Shown here piece by piece: positions 1 to 6,683 of a stretch of 6,683 nucleotides of DNA (within the stretch, counting starts at the first letter, position 1; every line of letters starts with the position of its first letter). The notes under the pieces were generated by a model that saw only the letters and a list, made by a program, of their open reading frames with translations, did no database searches and had not been told where the DNA came from. This stretch comes from Calditrichota bacterium (GTDB lineage Bacteria; Zhuqueibacterota; Zhuqueibacteria; Zhuqueibacterales; Geothermadaptataceae): positions 1-6,683 of the forward strand of contig QQUM01000311.1 in the NCBI GenBank assembly GCA_008501545.1, written 5' to 3'. The position numbers and the translations under genes were made by a program.

Positions 1-1005
1 CCAACGGCGTTCAACACGCCCCGTTGTGAAATTTTTACGCGTCCACGAGCCACTGATTCGCCCACTGTAGGAATAGCGTTTGTTGTAGTTCAGGCCGCCG
101 CGGAACAACCAACCCGATTGGTCATAATAATCTGCCGTTGTCTTCGCATCAAGATAATCATTGATCGCCCAATAGTACCCTAAACCTTTTAGAAATTTTC
201 CTTCAGTTGAACTCTCACCATAACGTGGAATGAGAACGCCGCTTTTGCGTCCTGATTTGGTCGGAAACATGGCAAACGGCAAATAAGCAATCGGAATCTT
301 GCTAATATACAGAACGATAGGCTTCGCAATAATCCGTTCACTCATAATCATTTTCATTCGCCTGGCCCAAAAATGAAAATGCGGATGTTCTTCCTTACAA
401 GTCGTGTAGGTGCCCGAAGTCACATTCAAAACCTTCTTATCAACTCGCTTGATTTGTGTGCCTGTAAAATAGCCACCGTCTAACTCCGCACGGCCTTTCT
501 CTATAATGCCTTTTTGTGAATCAAAGTTGTAAACCATGCGCTCGCCGGTTATTTCCTGTTGCCCATCTTTCAAAACCGGATATTGGCTAAATTTGACCGT
601 GAAACTGTCCTTTTCTACATCCGCCAAAGTCGAATCCAGTGCCACATAAATTGTTTCCGGAAGTGCTTCGGCAATTAAAACGCGCTCCTGCTGGTTGACC
701 TGTATTTTTCCGGCCCGTATCTCCATCTCTTGGTATTTCACGACGGCATTGTCGGTTAGATAAAGAATGCCGTTTTTAATATCATTATCGAAATCGAGCG
801 CTTCGTAATGGATCGGTGCATCAATATCCGATTTTTGGGTTTGGGGTGAGCTGAGAACAGCTACTGAATCATCCGGTATTGTAACGAGTCTTTGTTGTTG
901 AGATAAAAGGCTATCAATTTCCTGGGCGGAAAGAGTGACGAAAAAATGCGTGAAAGCAATTGGTAGGAAAAAGAGAGTCACCGCAATTTTTTTTCTCCCC
1001 AACAA
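1..1005 (-). CDS. lptD: LptD/OstA-like LPS-assembly outer-membrane protein (partial, C-terminus beyond window)
   Basis: LptD is the outer-membrane barrel that, with LptE, inserts lipopolysaccharide into the outer leaflet; its N-terminal OstA-like domain receives LPS from the periplasmic bridge. The first 335 codons are visible, numbered from TTG at 1005. Residues 1-28 look like a signal peptide: GRKK, a hydrophobic stretch IAVTLFFLPIAFTHFFVTL, then SAQ. Residues 64-190 have the beta-rich repeating pattern of an OstA/LptA domain (YLTDNAVVKYQEMEIRAGKI). Family-typical signatures follow: GTYTTCKEEHPHFHFWARR at 198-216 and LPFAMFPTKSGRKSGVLIPR at 242-261, which lead into the barrel. The frame has no stop before the window edge. 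The start is uncertain: TTG 1005 or 1002 places the signal peptide at the N-terminus and has a weak AGGG upstream, but the frame stays open through GTG 1074 to ATG 1170, which overlaps the rarA stop. The family call is strong; the exact start is not. Confidence 0.85.
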   Translation of the reverse strand, partial: MLGRKKIAVTLFFLPIAFTHFFVTLSAQEIDSLLSQQQRLVTIPDDSVAVLSSPQTQKSDIDAPIHYEALDFDNDIKNGILYLTDNAVVKYQEMEIRAGKIQVNQQERVLIAEALPETIYVALDSTLADVEKDSFTVKFSQYPVLKDGQQEITGERMVYNFDSQKGIIEKGRAELDGGYFTGTQIKRVDKKVLNVTSGTYTTCKEEHPHFHFWARRMKMIMSERIIAKPIVLYISKIPIAYLPFAMFPTKSGRKSGVLIPRYGESSTEGKFLKGLGYYWAINDYLDAKTTADYYDQSGWLFRGGLNYNKRYSYSGRISGSWTRKNFTTGRVERRW

Positions 1006-1009
1006 GCAC

Positions 1010-1028
1010 GCCCTGATGTTCCCAGGGC
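1010..1028 (-). promoter_or_regulatory. GC-rich hairpin covering the putative lptD ribosome binding site
   Basis: GCCCTG at 1010-1015 is complementary to CAGGGC at 1023-1028, with a 7-nt loop. In the minus-strand RNA the downstream arm contains AGGG (1014-1011), the only Shine-Dalgarno-like element in front of the TTG at 1005 (5-nt spacing) or 1002 (8-nt spacing). If TTG is the start, folding would hide the ribosome binding site. The structure is read directly; the function is inferred. Confidence 0.4.
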
Positions 1029-1057
1029 ACGTTCTGAATAAAAAACTGAATATACCA

Positions 1058-1090
1058 CTCGCAAATGCAAACACCTTTTGGATTTGCGAG
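1058..1090 (-). repeat. Perfect 9-bp inverted repeat (hairpin) upstream of lptD
   Basis: CTCGCAAAT at 1058-1066 is the exact reverse complement of ATTTGCGAG at 1082-1090. One mismatch (1067/1081) is followed by four more pairs (1068-1071 with 1077-1080), leaving a 5-nt loop. The RNA would form a stable stem between rarA and lptD. On the minus strand a run of six T lies about 12 nt past the stem, too far for a classic intrinsic terminator. A regulatory or attenuating hairpin, or a copy of an extragenic palindrome, is possible. Confidence 0.6.
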
Positions 1091-1162
1091 CCGCAAGCAA
1101 GAACCAAAGGTAGTAACTCTTTTGCAACACAGGCAAATCGAAGTTTTAATCCATTTCTCTTT

Positions 1163-2497
1163 CTATTCATCTTTAAAAATATTTCGATAACGGCTCCACC
1201 AAAACTGAAGCCGTTCTTTTATCGTTCGTTCACGGCCACGTTCAGTTGGCATATAATAAATCGTATTTTTTAATTTATCTGGAAGATAACTTTCTTCAAC
1301 AAATCCACCAGCAAAATCATGGGGATATTTATATCCCTCACCGTAGCCTTTATCCTTCATCAATTTCGTTGGCGCATTGCGTAAATTTAAGGGAATTTCC
1401 GGCACCAGCCCCTTTCGAACATCACTCAGCGCTGCATCAATTGCCAAATAGGATGCATTACTTTTTGGTGCCGACGCAAGATAGGTTGTTGCCTGAGCGA
1501 GGATAATTCGCGCTTCAGGCATGCCGATATTATGCACAGCATCAAAAGTCGAGGTTGCCAGAACGAGCCCAAACGGATCAGCGTTGCCAACATCTTCACT
1601 GGATAAAATAATGAGCCGCCGGGCGATAAACCGGGGCTCCTCACCGGCATCAAGCATTCGCGCCAGATAATGCAACGCTGCATTGGGATCACTGCCGCGA
1701 ACACTTTTGATAAACGCAGAAATCGTATCGTAATGTGCATCACCGCTTTTATCATACCGCTGGGCTTTTTGCTGAAATGCAATACGCACTGTATCCGGTG
1801 TAATATTGACATGCTGAGATGCATCAGCAGCTGTGAGAAAACAGGAAAGCTCAAAACCGTTGATTAATTCCCTCGCATCGCCGCCGGAGAAGGCGATGAG
1901 CAATTCAGCGGCATCTTCGCCAAAATTCACTTGATTTCCGCTGTGTGATTTCCAAACATCTCGCACTTTGTGCAGCAATTGCTGCAAATCAGCTTCCGAC
2001 AATTTTTCCAGAGTCAACACCCGGCAACGGGAGAGCAGCGCAGAAATGACTTCAAAAGATGGATTCTCCGTCGTTGCGCCGATAAAATAGAGCGTCCCGT
2101 CTTCCACACTGTGCAGCAATGCATCCTGCTGGGATTTATTGAAACGGTGGATTTCATCAATGAAAAGGATTGTATTGTGACCAAGCTTTTTGCGGGTCGA
2201 TGCCGATTCAATCACATTACGAATATCTGCAACACCACTGGTGACAGCACTTAAAGCCGTGAATGCAGCATCACATGATTTTGCGAAAAGACGGGCCAGG
2301 GTTGTTTTGCCCGTTCCGGGTGGTCCCCAGAAAATCATCGATACAGGTCGGCGATTTGCCATTAACGTGCTAATGATTTTTCCTTCACCAACAATGTGTT
2401 GTTGACCGAAAAAATCATCCAGTGTTCGTGGCCGCATGAAATCAGCCAATGGCTTGTTTAGTGCATTGTCCTGATTTTGTTTGTCAAATAAGTCCAT
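1163..2497 (-). CDS. rarA: Replication-associated recombination protein A (RarA/MgsA AAA+ ATPase)
   Basis: RarA (MgsA; Mgs1/WRNIP1 in eukaryotes) is a cytoplasmic clamp-loader-like ATPase that acts with SSB at stalled or damaged replication forks. The 444-residue product matches the family length. Numbered from ATG 2497: family N-terminus PLADFMRPRTLDDFFGQQH (16-34), Walker A GPPGTGKT (58-65), Walker B ILFIDEIHRF (110-119), sensor 1 GATTENPSF (140-148), sensor 2 GGDAREL (205-211), then the C-terminal tetramerisation region with SSEDVGNADP (299-308) and YKYPHDF (389-395). All catalytic motifs are intact. An in-frame GTG at 2515 directly follows the propeller-gene stop and would add six residues. 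ATG 2497 is preferred because MDLF is a common RarA N-terminus and a purine-rich AAGAAGAG lies just upstream. The close spacing to the propeller gene implies co-transcription. Confidence 0.95.
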   Translation of the reverse strand: MDLFDKQNQDNALNKPLADFMRPRTLDDFFGQQHIVGEGKIISTLMANRRPVSMIFWGPPGTGKTTLARLFAKSCDAAFTALSAVTSGVADIRNVIESASTRKKLGHNTILFIDEIHRFNKSQQDALLHSVEDGTLYFIGATTENPSFEVISALLSRCRVLTLEKLSEADLQQLLHKVRDVWKSHSGNQVNFGEDAAELLIAFSGGDARELINGFELSCFLTAADASQHVNITPDTVRIAFQQKAQRYDKSGDAHYDTISAFIKSVRGSDPNAALHYLARMLDAGEEPRFIARRLIILSSEDVGNADPFGLVLATSTFDAVHNIGMPEARIILAQATTYLASAPKSNASYLAIDAALSDVRKGLVPEIPLNLRNAPTKLMKDKGYGEGYKYPHDFAGGFVEESYLPDKLKNTIYYMPTERGRERTIKERLQFWWSRYRNIFKDE

Positions 2498-2515
2498 AGT
2501 GCTCTTCTTGCCCAC

Positions 2516-4192
2516 TCAATCAATCCGATTGGGATCATTCCAGTAAAACAACGTTAAACCTTTCGGCGTGCCGAACCAGACATAATCACCATCCAGCAAA
2601 ACGGCATGAACCTGGTTGCTCGCGAGGCCATCCTGCATGGTATAATGCACCCAATACCGGTTTGCGCGATTGAGTTTAAAAACACCGCGGTCTGTGACCA
2701 CCCAGACGGAATGCGCATCCGCCGCCATTTCATAAATTGGTGAATTGATAGAAAAATTTTTCTCCGGTAAACCAGGCCATTCCTGCTTCTCAACATCATA
2801 AGGAAAAACACCGCGATCCGTGCCGATCCACACTTCTGAACCAAAGGATGTAACTGCCGTGATACGCGCGCCAACCGGCCCGTTCACATCATCAACAAAA
2901 CCACCTGTGTCGTCAGCGAGGTTGTAAACATAAACACCGTAATCGGTCGCAGCCCAGAGTAAATCACCATTAATTTCGATGTCCAAAACCCGTGACAATT
3001 TTAAGTCGTCCCCGCCAACGACCCACAAATCCAAAGTGTCTGTTCGCAGTGTATGCAGATCAACAGCGTTGAGTCCGCCCTCGGAACCTATATAAGCTAT
3101 ATCCTTCCACACACCAACATCGAATATGTTTTCATGGTTGAGCCCATCAAATGTCGTGAGCTTTGTCCATTGGTTTTTCGGGCGATTATAAATGCTTAAT
3201 CCAAATCGTGTCGCGAAGAACACATCCGGGCCATCGGTGGTAATGCGGTTTATTTCATCTGTGATCAAATTAGGAATGTAATCGGATTCATAATAAAGCC
3301 ACTTTTGGTTGACTTGATCCCAATAAGTAATCCCCGCCAAGCCCTGGTCTTGCAAGGACGATGTATTGCGATTTTTCCCGGCGATCCACAATCCATTTTC
3401 ATCCAATGCGATAGCACCGACATCTTTGGCAAACAGGCTATGGCGAAGAAATGAGAGCTGCTGCGAATTTATATCGCCAACAAGCGCGCCAAAGCCCCAG
3501 CTTCCCATCCAGGTTTTATACCACTTATCAGATAAAAGAGCTGTGATTTTTGCTTCGTGCAACCGGTTATCCTGAATTGTTCCATCTTGCAAGAGAGTGA
3601 ATCCCACGTCCATAAAAAAATGAGGAAAGTTTTGATGAGGAGGAGAAGTATCAACAAATTTCACAGCACCATCATAATGGCCATCGGATACAAACAATGG
3701 GCCACCTGTATTGCTGCAGGTCAATAACGCCCCCCCGCTCATGCGAAAATAGGCACTTCGGCTATCAAAACCGATTTTGACAACTTGCCCAAAACCATTG
3801 ATTCCGGGAGCGTCGAAAAAATAATTTTCCCAGCGCTCTGATGATGGTGTATAAACTGAAATGGCTGTTTCTGTGGCAGCCCAAAGAAGGGAGGTGTTTT
3901 CATCGAAAGCCACGGCTTTGACATTATTATCTGCCAAGCCACTGCTCACTGTGAAGGGGAAGTCCCACACGTTCTCCCAGTGGTTGTATCGGGTAATTCC
4001 ACCAGTCGTGCCAAAATAGACAAATTGGTTCCCAAGCGCTATCGACGTGACAAATCGATTTTGAGCATATGTTATCCAGTCGCCCTGTTCATATTTTGTA
4101 TTTGTTCCCCGAATCGGCAATCCGAATTCCTGGCTGTAGCACACACCGAAAAACAGTAAAAGAACAAATCCCGCACTTTGGAATACCCGCAT
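2516..4192 (-). CDS. Secreted two-component-propeller-repeat (beta-propeller) protein
   Basis: This 558-residue exported protein has unknown specific function. Residues 1-20 form a signal peptide (hydrophobic FVLLLFFGV, probable cleavage after CYS before QEFG). C18 lacks a proper lipobox, so a lipoprotein is unlikely. The rest consists of repeats resembling the two-component regulator propeller family (PF07494): a short loop, then WxGT/WAAT, then xxGLxxY. Clear units include VYFGTTGGITRYN (58-70), LLWAATETAISVY (102-114), VFFATRFGLSIYN (324-336), IAYIGSEGGLNAVD (365-378), LLWAATDYGVYVYN (411-424), VWIGTDRGVFPYD (454-466), VWVVTDRGVFKLN (496-508) and VWFGTPKGLTLFY (538-550). Linkers such as DGLNHENI and DGLASNQV are typical of the family. 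Residues about 130-260 are less regular. No transmembrane helix, kinase, GGDEF or sorting domain follows, so it stands alone in the periplasm or outside the cell. AGGA and GGGG lie upstream of the ATG. It sits 21 nt behind the sigma-54 activator gene. Confidence 0.85.
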   Translation of the reverse strand: MRVFQSAGFVLLLFFGVCYSQEFGLPIRGTNTKYEQGDWITYAQNRFVTSIALGNQFVYFGTTGGITRYNHWENVWDFPFTVSSGLADNNVKAVAFDENTSLLWAATETAISVYTPSSERWENYFFDAPGINGFGQVVKIGFDSRSAYFRMSGGALLTCSNTGGPLFVSDGHYDGAVKFVDTSPPHQNFPHFFMDVGFTLLQDGTIQDNRLHEAKITALLSDKWYKTWMGSWGFGALVGDINSQQLSFLRHSLFAKDVGAIALDENGLWIAGKNRNTSSLQDQGLAGITYWDQVNQKWLYYESDYIPNLITDEINRITTDGPDVFFATRFGLSIYNRPKNQWTKLTTFDGLNHENIFDVGVWKDIAYIGSEGGLNAVDLHTLRTDTLDLWVVGGDDLKLSRVLDIEINGDLLWAATDYGVYVYNLADDTGGFVDDVNGPVGARITAVTSFGSEVWIGTDRGVFPYDVEKQEWPGLPEKNFSINSPIYEMAADAHSVWVVTDRGVFKLNRANRYWVHYTMQDGLASNQVHAVLLDGDYVWFGTPKGLTLFYWNDPNRID

Positions 4193-4213
4193 TCTAACCC
4201 CGATCCTGTTGAA

Positions 4214-5554
4214 TTAATGGATTGCATATTTTCGCAACTTTCGGTGCAAATTGGCTCTATCGGTCGATAATCGACGTGCCATTTCGCTGATATTGCCTTC
4301 ACACTCATCCCAGCTCATTTGCAGCACTTCCGTTTCGTATGCATCGAGTCGCTCACGCAAGCTGCGCTTCCTTTTGTTCGCAGCACTTTCTGGATGTGGC
4401 GAACGGACAGTTTGACTCGCCATGTTTGGTACAATTTGCAGCAATCGTTCAGCTGTGAGTTCCGGTTCTTCGACCATGACCGAGACACGCTCGACCAAAT
4501 TATACAGCTCTCTCACGTTACCCGGCCACGTGTAGTTCCGCATTATATCGAAAGCCGCGGGCGCTACATTTTTTTTCTCAAAATTATGCACAGCCTGAAA
4601 GTACTCAATTAGATCAGGGATATCTTCGGTGTGTTCCCGTAGCGGCAGGACATGCAGGGGAACAACATTCAGCCGAAAAAACAAGTCTTTTCGAAATGTG
4701 CCTTTTTCGATTTCAACACGCAGGTCTTTGTTGGTTGCGGAAATTATACGTACATCAAATGGAATGAGTGCATCGCCACCAACACGCAGGAACTGATTTT
4801 CCTGTAACACGCGCAAAACCTTAACCTGCGTATCCATTGCCATATCACCAATTTCATCGAGAAATAAAGTGCCTGAATCTGCCAGCTCGATAAGTCCTTT
4901 TTTTTGTTTGATCGCACCGGTAAATGCCCCTTTTTCATAGCCAAAAAGCTCACTTTCAATCAATTCCCGGGGAATGGCAGCACAATTTACCTTTATAAAG
5001 GGCTTGTCTGCTCTCGTACTTCCCTCATGAAGCGACAGCGCAACCAGCTCTTTTCCCACACCATTTTCACCTGTTATGCGCACGCGTGCATTGGTCGGTG
5101 CAGCTTTTTTAATATCCCGCATGAGTTGATGCATTCCACTGGAGGCTCCAACAAGAATACCGGGCTGCTCAACGGTACTCGCACGGGAGAGATTTTTTTG
5201 CCCATGGTGCAATTGAGCGAGCTCATTGAGCAACTCGAATCCGGCGATATGCGACGGCAGGACATTCCACGCACCGGCACGCACGAGTGGTACGACGAAC
5301 CCAAGGGACGTATCGTTTGAAAAGAGGATGAGTTTGCTTTCGTGCCCCGGTATTTTGAAACGCTCAATCACACTATAGGCGGTGCGCTCATCTGCTCCAA
5401 TTTCAGCTAAAATGATGTTGAATTTTCCGGCCTCATGGCTTGGTTCATCTGTGAACACATTATAATCCGGTTGCTTTGCAAGGACGTCCTGCAATTGCTT
5501 GACTCGCGCCTCGGAAAATCCAACAAGTAATATGTTAACCGGAAATTGTTTCAA
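4214..5554 (-). CDS. Sigma-54-dependent transcriptional activator with degenerate receiver domain
   Basis: This cytoplasmic NtrC/NtrX-type activator remodels sigma-54 RNA polymerase at distant promoters. Numbered from TTG 5554 (446 residues), residues 6-115 form a receiver-like fold and about 132-375 the AAA+ domain: Walker A GENGVGKE (162-169), sigma-54 contact loop GAFTGA (209-214), Walker B GTLFLDE (228-234), sensor ATNKDL (273-278), arginine-rich FRKDLFFRL (287-295) and WPGNVREL (343-350). A basic linker KRKRSLRER precedes a Fis-type helix-turn-helix (GNISEMARRLSTDRANLHRK, about 420-439). The receiver lacks its phosphorylation residues: the usual DD is G12-F13, the phospho-Asp is E51 and the conserved Lys is S101, although S79 is kept. 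Signalling by ordinary phosphotransfer is therefore unlikely. The frame is open from TTG 5578, but AAAGGA 7 nt before TTG 5554 favours the shorter start. The gene overlaps hflX by 20 nt. Target genes are unknown. Confidence 0.92.
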   Translation of the reverse strand: MKQFPVNILLVGFSEARVKQLQDVLAKQPDYNVFTDEPSHEAGKFNIILAEIGADERTAYSVIERFKIPGHESKLILFSNDTSLGFVVPLVRAGAWNVLPSHIAGFELLNELAQLHHGQKNLSRASTVEQPGILVGASSGMHQLMRDIKKAAPTNARVRITGENGVGKELVALSLHEGSTRADKPFIKVNCAAIPRELIESELFGYEKGAFTGAIKQKKGLIELADSGTLFLDEIGDMAMDTQVKVLRVLQENQFLRVGGDALIPFDVRIISATNKDLRVEIEKGTFRKDLFFRLNVVPLHVLPLREHTEDIPDLIEYFQAVHNFEKKNVAPAAFDIMRNYTWPGNVRELYNLVERVSVMVEEPELTAERLLQIVPNMASQTVRSPHPESAANKRKRSLRERLDAYETEVLQMSWDECEGNISEMARRLSTDRANLHRKLRKYAIH

Positions 5555-6683
5555 CAAACAATCCTTTCTGACGTGCAAAGTGCTTTAATCGCTCCGCATT
5601 TTTCTCTGAAGCACGTGATTGCAAAATGATTTTATCCTCTTCGATTTCAAGGTTTGTAACTTCAGTGAGGCTGTACACCCGTGACACGGCTTCGCCATCT
5701 GCAGCGTGAATTGTGATGCGTAAAAGCTGCTCAGTCTGCCGGTAATATCGGAAAATTGTCTGCTTTAAATCATCGAGAAACATGTGGCGTTCTGCCGAAA
5801 CAAACGCTGCCGGATCGTATTTTTCAGCCATCGCCTTGATCAAGTTTTTGTTTTCCAGCGCATCAATTTTATTGAAAACATAGAGCACAGGGGTATCATC
5901 GAGATGAAGATCATGCAGCACGGAACGCACAATATCTATTTGCTCTTCAAAATCAGGATGACTGATATCGACCTGGTGCAACAATAAATTCGCATCCAGA
6001 GTTTCCTCCAGCGTACTGCGAAAACTGGCCACAAGGTGGTGCGGCAATTTGCGGATAAATCCCACGGTATCGATGAGCAGCACAGATTCATTTTGGGAAA
6101 ATTTTAGTTCGCGAACCGTTGCATCGAGGGTTGCAAAGAGCCGATTCTCAACGAACACATTCGAATCAGTTAAGGCATTCATCAAAGTTGACTTGCCAAC
6201 ATTCGTATACCCGACCAGTGCAACCTTAAACGCCTCATCTCGATGTTTCCTCCGCTGTATGCGTTGCTTTTCGATCTTCTCAAGTTCGCGTTCAAGGTTG
6301 GTTATTCGCCGGCGGATAAGGCGTCGGTCAACCTCAAGCTGGGTTTCACCCGGTCCACGCGTCCCGATCCCACCAACTTGTCGGGAAAGGTGTGTCCATG
6401 CCCGGGTGAGGCGCGGTAAACTGTAGCGAAGTTGTGCCAGTTCAACTTGTGTCCGCGCTTCACGCGTCTGCGCCCTGTTGGCAAAAATATCAAGTATCAA
6501 AGCACTGCGATCGATGACCTTTTTGTCGATCATGTTACTCAGGTTTTTCGTCTGCGCCGGTGTGAGATCATCGTCAAAGATGACCACTTCAGCGTTGTGC
6601 TCCTGCGCGACATTGGCCAAATGTTGCGCTTTTCCCCGCCCGATGTAATAGCCCGCATCCAATTTCCTGCGCTCTTGCACAAC
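5535..6683 (-). CDS. hflX: GTPase HflX (partial, N-terminus beyond window)
   Basis: HflX is a ribosome-binding GTPase of the OBG-HflX group; in Escherichia coli it splits stalled 70S ribosomes, notably under heat stress. About 382 residues are visible, and the frame is open at the window edge. By comparison with the usual length of about 420-430 residues, some 40-50 N-terminal residues are missing. Numbered from the GTG at 6680, the HflX nucleotide-binding N-domain runs to about 125, with YYIGRGKAQHL (11-21), VIDRSALILDIFANRA (55-70) and the signature GGIGTRGPGETQLEVDRRL (103-121). A charged coiled-coil linker follows (about 125-148). The G domain has G1 GYTNVGKS (157-164), G2 FATLDAT (182-188), G3 DTVGF (204-208), G4 NKID (270-273) and G5 VSAE (294-297). 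A C-terminal domain with LEIEEDKIILQSR follows. All GTP-binding motifs are intact. The gene ends inside the start region of the sigma-54 activator. Confidence 0.95.
   Translation of the reverse strand, partial: VVQERRKLDAGYYIGRGKAQHLANVAQEHNAEVVIFDDDLTPAQTKNLSNMIDKKVIDRSALILDIFANRAQTREARTQVELAQLRYSLPRLTRAWTHLSRQVGGIGTRGPGETQLEVDRRLIRRRITNLERELEKIEKQRIQRRKHRDEAFKVALVGYTNVGKSTLMNALTDSNVFVENRLFATLDATVRELKFSQNESVLLIDTVGFIRKLPHHLVASFRSTLEETLDANLLLHQVDISHPDFEEQIDIVRSVLHDLHLDDTPVLYVFNKIDALENKNLIKAMAEKYDPAAFVSAERHMFLDDLKQTIFRYYRQTEQLLRITIHAADGEAVSRVYSLTEVTNLEIEEDKIILQSRASEKNAERLKHFARQKGLFVETISG
5562..5567 (-). promoter_or_regulatory. Ribosome binding site for the sigma-54 activator, inside hflX
   Basis: The minus strand reads AAAGGA here, 4 nt before TTG 5557 and 7 nt before TTG 5554. 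It decides between these starts and the upstream TTG 5578. It lies within the hflX coding end, so translation of the activator is probably coupled to hflX. Confidence 0.6.

Larger units (their letters stand above)
1006..1162 (-). other. rarA-lptD spacer, possible structured lptD leader
   Basis: This is the only long gap in an otherwise tightly packed gene set. It holds two inverted repeats, listed separately. In the lptD frame it contains no stop codon, so it could instead encode a roughly 55-residue N-terminal extension starting at ATG 1170. The translated extension is Cys-rich (four Cys) and would put the signal-peptide-like segment near residue 60, which argues for non-coding sequence. No convincing -35/-10 promoter pair was found; a TATATT on the minus strand lacks a matching -35 at 17 nt. 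Confidence 0.5.

Noticed and set aside
1030..1075. Minus-strand TATATT as a -10 box for an lptD promoter
   Set aside because: The hexamer 17 nt upstream (AAGGTG) does not resemble a -35 element, and a lone TATATT in AT-rich sequence is expected by chance.
1039..1090. Hairpin at 1058-1090 plus downstream T-run as an intrinsic terminator after rarA
   Set aside because: On the minus strand the T6 run starts about 12 nt beyond the stem and the stem is AT-rich at its inner end, so it does not meet the usual terminator pattern.
935..1273. Plus-strand open frame of 112 codons spanning the rarA-lptD junction
   Set aside because: It overlaps the rarA end and the lptD signal peptide on the other strand, has no good ribosome binding site and no family features.
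4425..4445. TTGGTACAATTTGCA on the plus strand as a sigma-54 (-24/-12) promoter
   Set aside because: The spacing between the GG and GC elements is too short and the site lies inside the activator coding region pointing the wrong way; no good sigma-54 site was seen in the window.
4904..5320. Plus-strand open frame of 138 codons
   Set aside because: It lies wholly antisense to the AAA+ and receiver parts of the sigma-54 activator, has no recognisable motif and has low-quality, Cys/Arg-rich composition; it is a shadow frame.
6049..6426. Plus-strand open frame of 125 codons
   Set aside because: Antisense to the hflX G domain and linker; Ser/Arg-rich composition mirrors the opposite strand and no family is recognised.

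Overview
The window carries five genes, all on the minus strand, so transcription runs from high to low coordinates. In transcription order they are the 3' part of hflX (ribosome-associated GTPase), a sigma-54-dependent activator with a degenerate receiver domain, a secreted propeller-repeat protein, rarA (AAA+ replication-maintenance ATPase), and the 5' part of an lptD-like gene (outer-membrane LPS-assembly protein). hflX and lptD both run off the window. No RNA gene, mobile element, CRISPR array or clear intrinsic terminator was seen.

Packing is tight. hflX overlaps the activator by about 20 nt. The activator and the propeller gene are 21 nt apart. The propeller stop TGA directly abuts a GTG, and the probable rarA ATG lies 18 nt further on. 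The only sizeable gap is about 157 nt between rarA and the probable lptD start. It holds two hairpins and is also an open reading frame back to an ATG overlapping the rarA stop. The simplest reading is one polycistronic unit whose promoter lies upstream of hflX, outside the window, with possible extra control just before lptD.

The organism is a Gram-negative (diderm) bacterium, because it encodes an LptD-type protein. Moderate GC content, a stand-alone secreted protein with two-component-propeller repeats and an LptD sequence reminiscent of Bacteroidota-like lineages suggest the FCB superphylum or a related candidate lineage (Calditrichota/KSB1-like). That placement is inference from sequence style, not a database result.

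Three genes have well-understood housekeeping roles: hflX in ribosome rescue and heat stress, rarA at stalled replication forks, and lptD in outer-membrane assembly. The middle pair is less ordinary. The activator keeps an intact sigma-54 AAA+ and Fis-type DNA-binding module, but its receiver lacks the acidic pocket, has Glu where the phosphorylated Asp should be and lacks the conserved Lys. It is followed by a secreted propeller protein that has no membrane or kinase domain. No histidine kinase is visible. Whether the two form a signalling pathway cannot be decided from this window.
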